Positions 1 to 12,059 of a stretch of DNA of 64,000 nt are shown piece by piece. Position 1 is the first letter of the stretch, and the number at the start of each line of letters is the position of its first letter. The notes under the pieces are model-generated. The model saw nothing but the letters and a program-made list of their open reading frames with translations. It ran no database searches and was not told the DNA's origin. Source of the stretch: Phytoseiulus persimilis (taxonomy: Eukaryota > Arthropoda > Arachnida > Mesostigmata > Phytoseiidae); assembly GCA_037576195.1 (NCBI GenBank), contig CM075101.1:49662001-49726000 (forward strand), given 5' to 3'. The translations under genes and the position numbers were made by a program.

Positions 1-1
1 C

Positions 2-1091
2 GTCGGACAACACGCGATGTACACTCTGACCCAACTGGTGTTGGGTACAGCCCTCGACTTGGCGGACAGCGATGTCCTTCCCTTCAAGGTGCGTTGTCTG
101 AGTGGGTTAACGCTCTCCGCTTCCGCAAAGGGAACGGAGTCGGCGAATTCACATCGGAGGCACAAGCGTTAGGATTCCTCTGTCAATCGGGATGACGTCT
201 TTTCAGGCCGTCGACTATGCAAATCAAATTTCCGCCGATTTCGCGATGTTCCAGCGCGAGCACAGAGAATTTTTCAGAGCCAACGGTGTTCCAATGGAGC
301 CGCTGACGAAGTCGGTGAAGGCTTTCCGACTCGCATCTCTGGCTTTCCAAGAAGAGGCGTTGCACGACGCAGTGTCTACACATAACAACGCATCGCTGAA
401 TCGTAAGTTCTGCTTCGGAGACGTTCGCGAGACACTTTCGGGAAACAACAAAGCGGAAACCACCGTGCCCTCATGATAATGAAGACTCAGATCGCACCGG
501 TGACTCGACGCGGCGTCGATGGCAGACGGGAGTGCAGGGCACCGTTCCAATCGGCCGACGCGGGCAGCGCTTCGGAGTTTCAGATTTCCCATCGCATGCC
601 ACAGTGGAGGACACCCGCGATCCCGACAAGTCCGTCGAGCGACCCCAGACGGTCGGGGAGGTTATTGTATTCCCGACTCACTTGCAATATTCGATTTCAG
701 ACTGTGGGATCTTTAAAATTCAGGACCACAACGACCGTTTGCTCAGAATCGAGAAGAGCTTCCTCTTCCCCGAAGGTTATCCATCCGCTCAGCCACATCT
801 GAGGTATGCCCGCTCTCGAACAGAACAGCAGCTTCCTCAGGTCAAGAAGTTTTCACTAAGCTCGGACTCCAACCGCTCCGCAGGCACATAGTGTACGGGA
901 TCGACGAGGACAACGTGGACCGGAGTTTGCTATTCCCCCATCTGACGAAAACGATCCGAGAATTTCGGAGAAAACCCAAATCGTTGGCTCTGCATTCGGT
1001 CCGCGAACACCTAAGTATGGCTCTCAACGCTCTTCGAAAAGCCACTGACCTACTCAACCGCAGTTTGCTGACTGGCAAATCCACTCTATGA
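2..1091 (+). CDS. Glutamate carboxypeptidase II / NAALADase-like peptidase, 3' end (partial)
   Basis: Four exons fit in frame: 2-88, 207-402, 701-775 and 841-1091 (TGA). All introns are GT-AG, and the junction phases 0, 1, 1 match. The product is the C-terminal helical dimerisation region of the M28 zinc peptidase family. Visible family-like stretches are LADSDVLPF, the YANQIS...VKAF helix, KIQDHNDRLLRIEKSFLFPEG (family form MNDQLMLLERAFIDPLGL) and LRRHIVYGIDEDN (family form YRHVIYAPSSHN). The metal-binding catalytic domain lies upstream, outside the window. Family members are usually type II membrane or secreted ectopeptidases that trim acidic dipeptides, but with only this end visible the substrate cannot be inferred. 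An AATAAA lies at about 1338. Residue identities come from translation; family assignment is from memory of the GCPII C-terminus. Confidence 0.82.
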
Positions 1092-1792
1092 GGACGTGGA
1101 AGAGATTTCGTGGAGTGAAGTGGTCGTTTGCGGGCTCTGCCGCTCTCTCGAGCGATCCCGAAAGTTCTCCGGTCGCTCGAATCTCAACTTGGCTGCAAAC
1201 GGACAGAGAGTTCGTTCCTTCTCCCTGAGTTTACCCGGAACTTGTTTCTCCGGGATGTTCCCCTGTGAATTTGTTGACTACATGTACAGCTGAAGATAAT
1301 GTTCAAGTGTGAGAGGAATTCGCGTCAAGATTGGAGCAATAAAATCACTGAAGAGTTTCACGATGTCTCGCGTTCGCGAGTGAAGTTTTGTGAGTGCGGC
1401 GTCAGGAATAAAGAGTCATGAGCATCTCCTCAGTTTCCGTGTGCGACGAAGCCCGGGAGTATTTTGGATCCTCATGAGGACACTCTCGCGCACATGACCG
1501 AGCACAATCCCTCCTCAGTATGGGCGGCTTTCCTGCTCGGGCTATAGTCCTGGGCGACAGATGTTTCCTCCAAAAGCAGTCCTTCTCTATTGTTATTCTG
1601 ATCCCGTCTGGTCGCTGGCCTCGAAGCGGACCTTGCGGCCGTGTTAATCGATTCGCTAAGGCTTCCTCCGATCGGGAGTTTCCAGCTTCGTACAATACGA
1701 GCAAATTCCAGAACAGGTATCTCGAACCATCGGAGAGTCGGAACCAGATCTTCCGCCTGAGCACGATTATTGTGACATGATCCACGCGTGGC
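1092..1792. other. Intergenic, 3' UTR of the peptidase gene
   Basis: No coding signal was recognised. Possible polyadenylation signals AATAAA lie near 1338 and 1409. Open frames on the minus strand here look like chance and run into the repeat that follows. Confidence 0.5.
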
Positions 1793-2021
1793 CAATGGCG
1801 TGCCCAGAGCGGTTGGGGCATGAGGGACATGCCCCCGCCCCAAAACTCTCCGAAATTATCGGGGAGGGTGGATGAAATTCTACTCTGATGGACGGAAGAG
1901 CTCCTCAGTGTTATCAGGAAAATACCCACAGGCTCGAAAACCATGTTGACTGCGTCATGAAAACCTCGCGACGATGATGATGATCATCATCACATCCTCG
2001 GCCCAAAAAAAAAACTGGTCA
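1793..2021 (+). mobile_element. Non-autonomous hAT-like element, copy 1 (degraded)
   Basis: This segment matches 40117-40345 over its whole length in the same orientation. Shared stretches include CAAAACTCT, GGAGGGTGGAT, TTATCAGGAAA, CGAAAACCATGTTGA and the GATGATGATCATCATCAC core. The left end CAATGGCGTGCCCAG resembles the hAT-type terminus CAGNGGCGTNCCCAG. The right end is decayed. It has no coding capacity. Confidence 0.55.
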
Positions 2022-5000
2022 GACATCGAATGTTCTCGTCTAACGGTTGACAATGCTTCTTCCGAAATCTGAATCCTCGATGAGGGAATCCGCAGCGCGA
2101 AAGCAACAATGCTCTTCATATCAAGCTAGTTAGGTCACGCAAAATGTTTGAAGTAACGGGTGAGTCGAAGTAGGGAACGGGCGACGGTATTTCTCTCGTT
2201 TTATACAGAAAGGACTTTGTATCGAGCCCGGGCAATGTAACTTCGGTTGGGATCGTGACACCTGAAAGATGATACGTCTCACGCGGAGGGTTGAAGCGCC
2301 GCTAGCTCCCAGTGAGCAATCTGATCAAAACAATATCGGGCCATTGATCCCATCCGCAATCGAGGAATACACTTGATGGGCTAAGTGAGCCCTCAAGTTC
2401 CGGAGACCAGCCACGAAAATCGCTTTTTATGACGGGCGTTTCTCCTGGAAAACTCGGAGAGCGGGAGATCGTCGAATTCCATGCGAATGAGGTCGTAATC
2501 CTAATTTTTCTGAGGTTAGCTGGGCCTGCGAAGTTGAGGAGTCGATCAAATCCCTCTTGACCTCAGTGACAACATTCTATCGATGACGAGAAGCGTCATC
2601 TTCCGTGTTCAGTTTCTCAAAAGAGTGTAGGCTCAAGTCTGAGAAGCCCACTGAGAAGAGTCTGTCACGTCTCTTTTTGGATTCCGAGAGAGGCAATCCA
2701 TTACAGTTTTCGCTCCGGGACGCGATGCCTTCGAGGAAAACTGTCGAGGGCACACATCATGCACCGGGTTAGAATTGTCGAGCTTTTTTACTCATTTTCT
2801 GATCTTCCGTAGCGATGCGGCGACTGTGCGTGGGAACACTGGCTCTGAGAGCATTGGAGTCCGCTTACTTCTTCTCTCCCTTCCTCTATTCCCCTCTCCG
2901 CATCCCCGAATTCGGCGTTTGACGAATTACCCGAACCCCCGTGTCCGTGACGAGCGCCCTCGAAGCTTGTCTGTATTGCGAGAGCTATCTGAGATATCTG
3001 GTCCGACGTCTTTTGAAATATATATTCAAAACATTCCTCCAGAAACTCCGGGAATCATTCGCGAACCAGTATAGCAGCTGCTCGGACTTTCCATGACTGA
3101 CTATGTTGAGCTTGAGCGTCCCCTCTCGCAGCCTCGGGTGAACACAAAAGACAGCACTTCTCCATTCTATGAAGCGCGGGGAGAAAGAAAACGGAAAACT
3201 AGTGATGATTTAAGATCCTTCCAGTGAAGCCGAATCCAGCTTGTGAAGACTCGACTGTCCCACGACTCAGGTGGACATAATCGAATATGGGATTGAATGC
3301 GTTACATTATCTAGAACATGGGTTTACGCAGCAAGTGACTGACAAGGTGACGGAGTCGAATTCCAGTCCTCGGATATTCTTATGCTGGGTTCGGAGAGTA
3401 ACGGCCCAGAGTTCTGAATCATCAATATATTAAGCGTGAACTTAAATCGTGGGCTCCTGCGGTCATCCCAGTTCATTCCCGAGTCGTAATTCAAGCTCGA
3501 GAAAACCATGTTCGAATCCGATCTTGCCCTTTCCCCCATTGGTTCAGTGATTCTTCCGCGAGCTCCTCATCCAGAACGATTTTCTGGCTTTGGAATCCCT
3601 CCGTCGCGGAGAACGGCCAAAGATCGCGGATCTCTGGATTCGAGCGCGGACAAACATTAATGATTCGTCAAAGCTCACGATACATAATTCCAGGTAGTGC
3701 AAGCACTGTTTCTCTCATTGGTTTCCCTAAATCGATGTCATGATTGAAAACTCGAGAAGAGGAAGTATCCTAGTCGTTTCGAGTGAAGAGAACACTTGGT
3801 CTCTCTCTTTCGGTGGCTGACTGCAGTCGATCGACTGATTCCGGCAATCAGATCGGATTTTCTGTCTTTTCCGCTGCGAGTGATGTCATATTGGTGTTTA
3901 CCGTGTCGACCTCGACCTTTTTTTCCCCTTCGGAACGGACTCGATGGCTGGATTAAGCTGAACGGCATTCGAAACGGCGACTTCGGCGAGCCATGACTTC
4001 ATGCGTTTGCGCAATGATCCGCTGAGTCAATAATGGGTTCCCACCGAAAAAATCGACCTCTAATTCTTGCTAAATATTGACGAGACTCGAGTACTTGTTA
4101 CGCTATTTTTTCAGCATTTGGCCGCGGAGTGTTGTGAAGTCGCTGTGTTAGTAGACCCGTGACGTTAACTACCCAATCAGTGTAAGGTTGGGACATCGGT
4201 TCGTGTTGCTCTAATCGAAACAACAGTGTTATCGTCGCGCTCGCATACGGACCGTTGGGTTCCGGAAGAAGGAACTCCGAGTTGACTCTGCAGGGAGAAT
4301 TCCGATAACTGTTGCCAACGAGAGTTTTGAACACTGAGGTAACACAATCCGGTTGGCGCGCTTGTGAAAACTGTGCGACTCGTCTGTTCAAAATGTGTTC
4401 CGCTGTCTGGCGACAGCGAAAATTCCTGGTGCCTGTCGAAACTGATTTCGCAACTTTCGCTGACAGAAAAAAAGACGTAATTAGTTCTGCTCGACACCGT
4501 TAGGCTTTTCGCACCGGATCTTTGCCAAAGGATGCTTATCTCTGTACGTTCCGTCCGGCTTCTTTCTGGACGCCAGAGCATGGGTGGTGTTATCAGCTGG
4601 AGAAATGGAAGATTTGAATCTTGAATTCACCACACAGTTCTCAGATAGGCGCTACGAAACTGGTGCGAGTCTTACTCAAAAGGGTGGATGAGAATCAACC
4701 AGAAAACTTTGCTCTCTGAGGAACTCTCGCCTGTGAACATAGGCTAGTCTTCGCCCGGATCCCCGCTCGCATTTTCCACGGGCTTGAACGGGTTTTCCCT
4801 GATTTCTGGCTTCTGCCGACTGGAAACCCGGAGTCCGAGCTGCTCTCCGGTCGAAGTCTATATGCAGAACCTTCGCACGTCCAGCCCCCTATCAAAGAAT
4901 TCGGTATATCATGAACACATCGATGGTTTACATATACTTTCTCGCTCATCCGTCTCCCGATTTCGTAGAGGCGCTGGAATTCACTCGGCCTCTGATTAGA

Positions 5001-7071
5001 GCAGATCAGAGTATGCACTTGGTCGACGTGATACGGGTGGCAATCATTTATGCAAAATTTTCCGTGATTGCTAGTCTCACTGTCGGAGCGACTCTAAAGG
5101 GGCTTCGAAATCATCGAGGCGGTCGGAATTAGTCTGATCGTCACATAGTTTCCCGAGCCTGATATGAAGCTGAGCAGTTCGATAAATGTGGAGGCGGTGC
5201 GGAGTCGCGCGCAGAGCCCCGGTCTTCAAAAACTCTGCAAGAGGCTAGATATCAATACAGTTCATCAGGAACTGGTTCGAGGGCCTAGACTTCTTCAGCC
5301 GTTTCGCTCTCGAGCTTCCCTTGGACCTTAATATTCAGAGAGTCGTCTACCTCGATATCGCGCGTTAGAACACCGAAGACACAAGAGCACACCAATCGTC
5401 TATTGTTACGAAGCTGATAAATTCCGCGTGTCGCATGGGTTTCCTTCATGGACTCTACGCGCGACAAAAGGCGAGTGAAGCGGGGAAAGGGGAGCTCTTC
5501 GCGAGTGAACTTCAGCGAAACTCTGTTGTCGTGCCCACATGTCTTGCGGTTCATTGTACGATGGATGAGTCTTCTGCTGGTCCTGACGGAGACAGGCTTC
5601 CTTTCCCCCTGGATTTGAAGAAATTCTGGCTCTCTTTCCAGACAGTACCGAGACGCCATTTCGTGTTATCAGAGGTTGCTTGTTCTGCACTAGGCCAGTT
5701 GTGAACCGGGAGTGTTTCCTCCTGCTCTTCTTGCACCAAACTAGCTCCGGTAAAGGTCTGTCGAACTTTTTTCAAGCTCAATCAGTCAAGATTCCGCAAG
5801 CAAACCCTCTGTCTTCCTACGCAATCGTCCTCCGATACCGTTATCTCAAATAACACCAATCCGGCACAATTGATTTCGGCTGGAAACTTCTACGTTGTCA
5901 CCTAAGATCAGAAGCAACAGATGACAACTGCATCACATCTCTGTGAAGTAATTAATGTGGAGCGAATGGGAGGAACCATCTTCTGGCGGAAAAGTATGCC
6001 GTTGCATTCCGAGATGAGAGGAACGATAACGCGCGAATCGGGGGCAATATATTGTCAACGATTCACCGGTACCGAGATAAGATCCGGAGAATCTTCGGAC
6101 AATGACAGAGCGTCGCTTCCGATCCGAGAGGACAAGCGCATCGAGAAAATATGAAGTTTCTCTAGGGGATGGGTTAAGGAAGGATGTGGCCACTGATTTC
6201 CGAGAGAGATTCTGTTTCGGAATACTTCCACGCTGCAGATTTCTTTCCTCTTGGGCGCGCGCCCAGTGAAATTCTGAAAGGCGAAGCTTAGCCATTCCGT
6301 AGCGGCATTATCGGCTCATCGCACGTAATGACAATTACTGATCATTCTAGATCAATGCTCTGTGAACCGAGTCACGCGACGGATGGCTTGCGGACATCCT
6401 GTGCTAGGAGCCTGCATGAGAGTTGTTTTGCGCGTAATTGTGCCGGCAAATAGTTTCTCTCTGTTCTCAATACTGGAGGCGAAGCGGAACTCTGCGGAGT
6501 CTGGAAAGTTGAATAGAGATGGCCGCGGAGATCAATCTCGGAAAAATGCCACAGCCTCGGGACCGGATCTGGAATTCCTGTCGGCTCTTATCCGCATCCC
6601 GGTATGAACGATCGTTTCCTCAACGTGAAGACTGGAATGCGTTCTCGCATTACGAAAGCCTCCAGCGACGTGAAAACAGCCGATGTTAGCGGTAGATACG
6701 ACGTTGATGATGATAGTCACAGCGATCGCGACAAGCGTTCACGGGGCGAGCGGACGCCGTCAGAAGGAATCAAACGACCGCAGCGTCGAGCGACGTGACG
6801 TCTATCGCCTCGGAGCTTTCGCGACCCGACCCTTTTGTTCGATTGAGACTGCGATCGTTACAGAAATCCGGTATCTCGGATTCAGCAGCTGCCTCCTCGG
6901 TGGTTGTGTGCATCCTACGATGCAGATGTCAAACAGCGTCGCCCAGCATGTAATCTTACTGCTACCGGCTTCCGCTCCGCTCTTTGTGACTTCCTGTCGA
7001 GAAGTATCCGTTCATTGCTCCGACGAGGGTCGATGTGGTAGTAACCCCGCTCACGTAACCTTTCCTTTCAG
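2022..7071. other. Long intergenic stretch without a recognised gene
   Basis: About 5 kb was read on both strands. Open frames are short, lack family resemblance and overlap on opposite strands. I see no splice-consistent exon chain. The last part, ending in a strong acceptor (CCTTTCCTTTCAG at 7071), probably contains a 5' UTR exon and promoter of the carboxylesterase gene. Confidence 0.45.
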
Positions 7072-10000
7072 ATGAGAAAGCAGCTTTTGATACTTCGAGT
7101 AATTTTGACACCAATAATCCTGGGCCGCTGTCGATGCGAAGAGAACCTCGTTTCCAGTCCGGGAACCACGGGTAAGGAAGCAACATCTCGACTCCCCCCC
7201 CCCCCCCCCCCACTCTCGATCTACTCGAAGCAACCAGCAACTTTCACATTTCGCTGCGAAACATTCCGATCCTCACCTATAAGTCTCTTGAAGTCGAGAC
7301 ACATCTCGGGATGAATAACATTTCGCAAACTGGCCGGGGAAGTTAGAGAGGTGGCCGATGGCTGGATGGCAAACATAAAGAGATCGATTTGATCATTGAA
7401 TATCTGCCAAAGACCTTCCTGCGAACTTTGAACGATCAGAAACAGTCAGAGACATCAAACGTAAAGCGCTGATCTGTTTCGAAACGGGTGAGTCTATCAG
7501 GTGTTGCAAAGAAGCTTCTTCATCACTTCTCGCCAACCGTTCCAATCCGCCTCCTCCAGATCCGGTCGTAACATCTGCATCCGGAACAGTCAGGGGTGTC
7601 ACCCAGAACGTGTTGGGCGTCGAAGTTGATGCGTTCTTCGGTATCCCGTACGCGAAACCTCCGCTTGATGAGCTCCGTTTCGAGAAACCGGTACCGGTGG
7701 CGCCATGGGACGGCATCCTCGAGGTTCGTTCTCATAGTCCCTGTAGTTCGGAAAGAATCAGATCAGGGAGTCAAAGAAACAGGAGGAGATTCGCGACTCA
7801 GAAGTTTTTCTATATTGGTCCATCGTTCTCTGTGGAATCATGAGGCATCTCAGCTGGTTATGAGATTGGTTGCAGGCTCGAGAGAAAAAATTCGGCTGCC
7901 CTCAAGCAAATCAATTCCTGTCATCACACATCCAACTCCTTTACGCGAATCACACTACCGAAGACTGCCTAACGCTCAACATTTGGAGGCCTAAGGTGAG
8001 TCTTGAGCTTTCAATGCATGCAATATTTTTGCGTGACTCATACGAGATGAAACATTGCATCCATACTCACTGCGGCAGGTTCCGTGATGTGGAACACCAC
8101 GGTCTGTAGCGATGTCACCCGCGCGCCCCGCAGGATCGGGTGGCACTTGCTGTTGCGAGCACCCTCGTGGAAACCCAGGAACCACCTAACGCTTCGCGTT
8201 CAAAACACTCTCCGAGAACAGAGGAGTTAGCGAAGAGTCCAATTTCAAAGCGCTCATTTATCGACCCCCTTGGGACTTGATCCCGAATCCAGTGCCTCCC
8301 TCTTAATCCGATGTCCCTCCGAACCGGTGGTGAAGAGCTTTCGATCCTACCATCGACGGCCGTACGCAGCTCTACCAACATTTTGAACTCAGATTTCGTG
8401 GATCAGGGTTCTCTGTTTGATCCGACGGAGTGGAACTAAAATCTATCGGAGTTTCATCGTTCCTTCCGTTTCCAGCGCCAAAATAGAGCCCGAATCCGAT
8501 TCCCGCGGAAGCAGGAGCCAGTCGACTCGATTCTGCGCAGTCATGGGAGAAGCGAGATTTGAATAGACTACTAAGAAGGACTGTAGCAATGAAATCAGGC
8601 TCCAAGCCTATTATTTGAATCAGGTTAATGCTCCGAAATCAATCCGAATATTGATTCCCGCGTGCACGGAGAGCGTCGCTAGATGGTAATTACCGCATTT
8701 TGTGGTGCTGGGTGACTTTGCAAGTGATATTCGAGTCTTGTACAGTCTCTTCCACAACTTCCGCCGTTTGTCGAGTCTCCAGCCGCCATCAGCTTCCCCG
8801 TTTTCGGTGCAGACTAACTTCTTCGAGTTTTTCATCCCACCAAGAGGGTATCCGAGCTTCACGCACGTGGTCTGGAGCGTGCTCGGGGGGGCTAAGTGAA
8901 CAAATTTTCCAGAAGATTCTGTTTCGCTTCCGGCAGCATGCCTCATAGTGACTGCAGTCGTTCATTGAGAGGTAGCCGTGTTTCCGACGAATACAAACGT
9001 TCCGATAACCCGAACTCTTTACGAGCAACCAATGCAATTTGGGAGACGTGAACCCACGACATTCTTCCTCTGAATATGGCCTTCGGCATACTTTCCTCAG
9101 CGAGACAGCGAGGAATGCTTGATAAGTTATTTTCGTTCGCTCCTCAGATCGCCGATAAATCGGCTCGAAAACCGGTTCTTGTGTTCATCTACGGAGGAGC
9201 TTTCCAATGGGGCAGTGCGGACCTTTTCCTGTATGATGGCGCGGCCAGCACAGCATTGAACGACCACATCTTCGTATCCCTCAACTATCGCGTGGGTATC
9301 TTCGGCTTCCTCAATCGTCCGGATCTCTCGTCCCTCTCCGGATCGATAGGGTTCTGGGATCAGAACATGGCCCTCCGGTGGGTGAAGGATAACATCCATC
9401 ACTTTGGAGGTTTGTTTTTTGAGCCGACTTCCCGAATTTCTGACACCCATTAGAGCTCTTGGAAAAACATGTGAACCTCGATCAAACCCCAGGGGACCCC
9501 GATCAGATCACGGTGTGCGGTCACAGCGCTGGCGCAATTTCTGCCGCAGTCCACGCCATTTCCCCTCACGCTCAAGGTGAACTATTGTAATTGGAATTCC
9601 TTGTCCAGACTGGGCGTAGAAACGGAATAATGATTCTTCTGTGGAGCGGCTTCCGTGGAGTGTTCGGATATTCCCTAACACAGCATAAACCTTTCAAGGG
9701 CTTTTCCGACGTGTAATTCTTCAAAGCGGAACGACGTTGTCGATCGGAACTCTCAGTCGGATACCGAGAGACAGCTTAACGAGAATCGCGGAACAATTGG
9801 GTTGCGAAGGAAATCCCGCAGAACTTGTGGATTGCCTGCGGGGCTTCAAGGCATCGGAACTCGTAGATGGTATCGAAGCTCTCGGTGCGTTCGAATTCCG
9901 GTCATTGCTGTGTTCGAACTCTTAGGAGGTCCATGATCTTGACTACATTTCGGGGGTAGGGTTGAGTGGTGGGAGGCAGAAGTTAATGGAAGATGAATTT

Positions 10001-11308
10001 CTCTGAAAAGTCAGGTTTCGAGGGCCTGGTCCTGCCTCCGTACGAATCCGACTACGTTTCCCTGTCGCCGCAGTATCTCGAGAATGCAACCTTCAACGTC
10101 GAGGAGATAATCATCGGGACGAATGAGCACGAAGCAAGGCTTTTCGCCGAGCGCATCGTGGATTCCCACAGGAGCTTGAAGTAGGCTCCCAACTCCCGTT
10201 TCCCTCGATCACTCCGATAGGGAGCTATGTTGTTTCTTCTTTTCGGGAACTCATTCGCATACCGATGGGGACTCTATCTAGAGCACTTTTTCCAGGACTC
10301 TCTTCGCGGACGTTGGCGGCATGGCTCCCTTCGCTGGGCTGCTGAGAAACATTTTTCAAATATCTATATCGGACGCCAGAACTATTGTTTCCGAATATTT
10401 CCCGGTTCACGAGGAGCTATCCGAATCTGAAGTCATCGCTTTGGCCTCGCAGGCAGCAACGGATCTCTTCTTCCTATGTCCCGCTCAATTTTTCTCTCAG
10501 GTGGGCGCTGCGAGGTCGCTTTCTCCGCCGTTCCGTGATGCAAAGTTGGAGACTCAATTCTGGCCTTGGAGTGGGATTCCTGGGGAAAGGGGAACGTGGG
10601 CCGCACTGTTGATCGCTAACTGAGCGGAGTTTCGTTTTCAAGATCGCCGCTTCCAGGAATGTTGCAGTCTTCCGGTACCTGTTCAGACACCGCCCGAGCT
10701 TCACGCTCTACGAGGTGGTTCTCTTCTAGATTCCGGCAGTCTCGGTTGCATTCCAACCGTCTCACTCTGAATTCTCACGTCTTCTTTCATACCCCAAACC
10801 CGAAGGAAATACCTGGTGTCCTGCACGGCGACGAGCTGCTGTTCACAGTGGGCAACCTGCCGGTCATAAAAGAGCTCCTGAGAAACGATATCGTGGCGCG
10901 GTCAGATGACTACGTATTTAACCTCACCCACTCGGCTGAGGAGGATGTCCTGTTCGCGAATATTCAGAACGCGTGGCGCGGCTTCGTTAGGAATGGGTGA
11001 GCTCTCTGTTCCCATCCTCCATTCCCCTCGTTTTGCTCAGCTGGGTTTCTCGACGGAATAATCCTTTGAGTAGGAGTCCCCTTTCGAAACGAGACAGAAA
11101 CTCAGTTGCCATTTATGAGACTTACCATGGTCAACAGGTAACGTTGTAAAATTACAGACTCCCAACACTACCGGGTGGAAGAGCGTGGCCGCGGTTTACG
11201 ACTTCTCGCAATATGTATGTGGAAATTAAAGAAGATTTCCAGGTTCGCCGGAGCTTACCGAACGCGAAGCGCTGCGTGGTTTGGGAAAAACTCATAATGC
11301 AGAGGTGA
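7072..11308 (+). CDS. Carboxylesterase / cholinesterase-family type B esterase, 11 exons, complete
   Basis: Exons are 7072-7171, 7560-7723, 7876-7995, 9148-9409, 9493-9576, 9699-9884, 10015-10180, 10296-10500, 10643-10714, 10806-10996 and 11158-11308 (TGA). They sum to 1701 nt (566 aa), and every junction is GT-AG and phase-consistent. The ATG directly follows an acceptor, so a 5' UTR exon lies upstream. Residues 1 to about 20 (RKQLLILRVILTPIILG) look like a signal peptide, so the enzyme is probably secreted or luminal. It hydrolyses carboxylic esters. Visible motifs are FFGIPYAKPP, the EDCLTLNIW loop, oxyanion-hole YGGAF, nucleophile elbow GHSAG (Ser227), acid Glu345 in IIGTNEHEA, and His460 in VLHGDE. 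The triad is intact. It ends WEKLIMQR without a visible GPI or tetramerisation tail, so a general carboxylesterase is more likely than acetylcholinesterase. AATAAA lies at 11774. Confidence 0.93.
7194..7211 (+). repeat. Poly-C run (18 nt)
   Basis: An uninterrupted run of 18 C lies in the first coding intron of the carboxylesterase gene, 22 nt after the donor. A similar C14 run lies at 58272-58285 and G14 at 40119-40132. Confidence 0.9.
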
Positions 11309-12059
11309 GACCTTACTGTACGTCCGTGGTCAGGTAAAGGTTATCTCGTAATTCCGCCTGGATTCCCGGCCAAGCTACGAAATTCCCGAATCAGGACCTA
11401 TCCACCCTCGATTCGTGGAGCGGTGTCTCCTGGTAGATGTTCGTCCAAACTGAGTATCGAACACCTTCGAGCTCATCGGATGTTCCTCGGTTACAGGGCG
11501 GCGTTTTATAATCTAGATAAGCTGGACGGTGACATCGAGTCAGGTCACGAGGACAACCTCCTTCAATCTTCAGACGCTCACGTTTCGAGTGCAACAGGTC
11601 GCTTCTGGTCCGAGAGCCGGATACTCCTTTTTTGCATTCTTCTGCTTCAGCGAATGTGTCCCTAGGCGATGGGATGATTCGTGTGTTTGCTGTGTTATCC
11701 GTGCGAGATGCATCGGCTTCCCTGTTTGTGAATAATCCGTCTGTGAACTAGTCAAATTTTCCGAAGCTATGTAAATAAATCACATTATTTATGAATGCTT
11801 CCTTCTAAATGACAGGACGACAACACCTAGTGCCGTCTGAATAAATGGTTGTCAAGAATTTCGATTGACTTTTGTTGATGTCAACACTTTCGTTCAACCA
11901 TGAGCTCCACACGAGATCCTGCTGCTGCCAGTCTCTGGGAATTTTCGAGTGGCAACACTGAGTTCGGGATGGGGACCGAGGCTTTGCCTTGGCTTCCACC
12001 AGTTTGCAAAGAAAAGCAGGATTTCATTCCTCAAATTTCGAAGTCCTGCGACCGAATTC

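Noticed and set aside
7996-9147. Extra exon in the 1.15-kb intron of the carboxylesterase
   Set aside because: NIWRPK joins IADKSARKPVLVFIYGG directly, as in the family, so nothing is missing.
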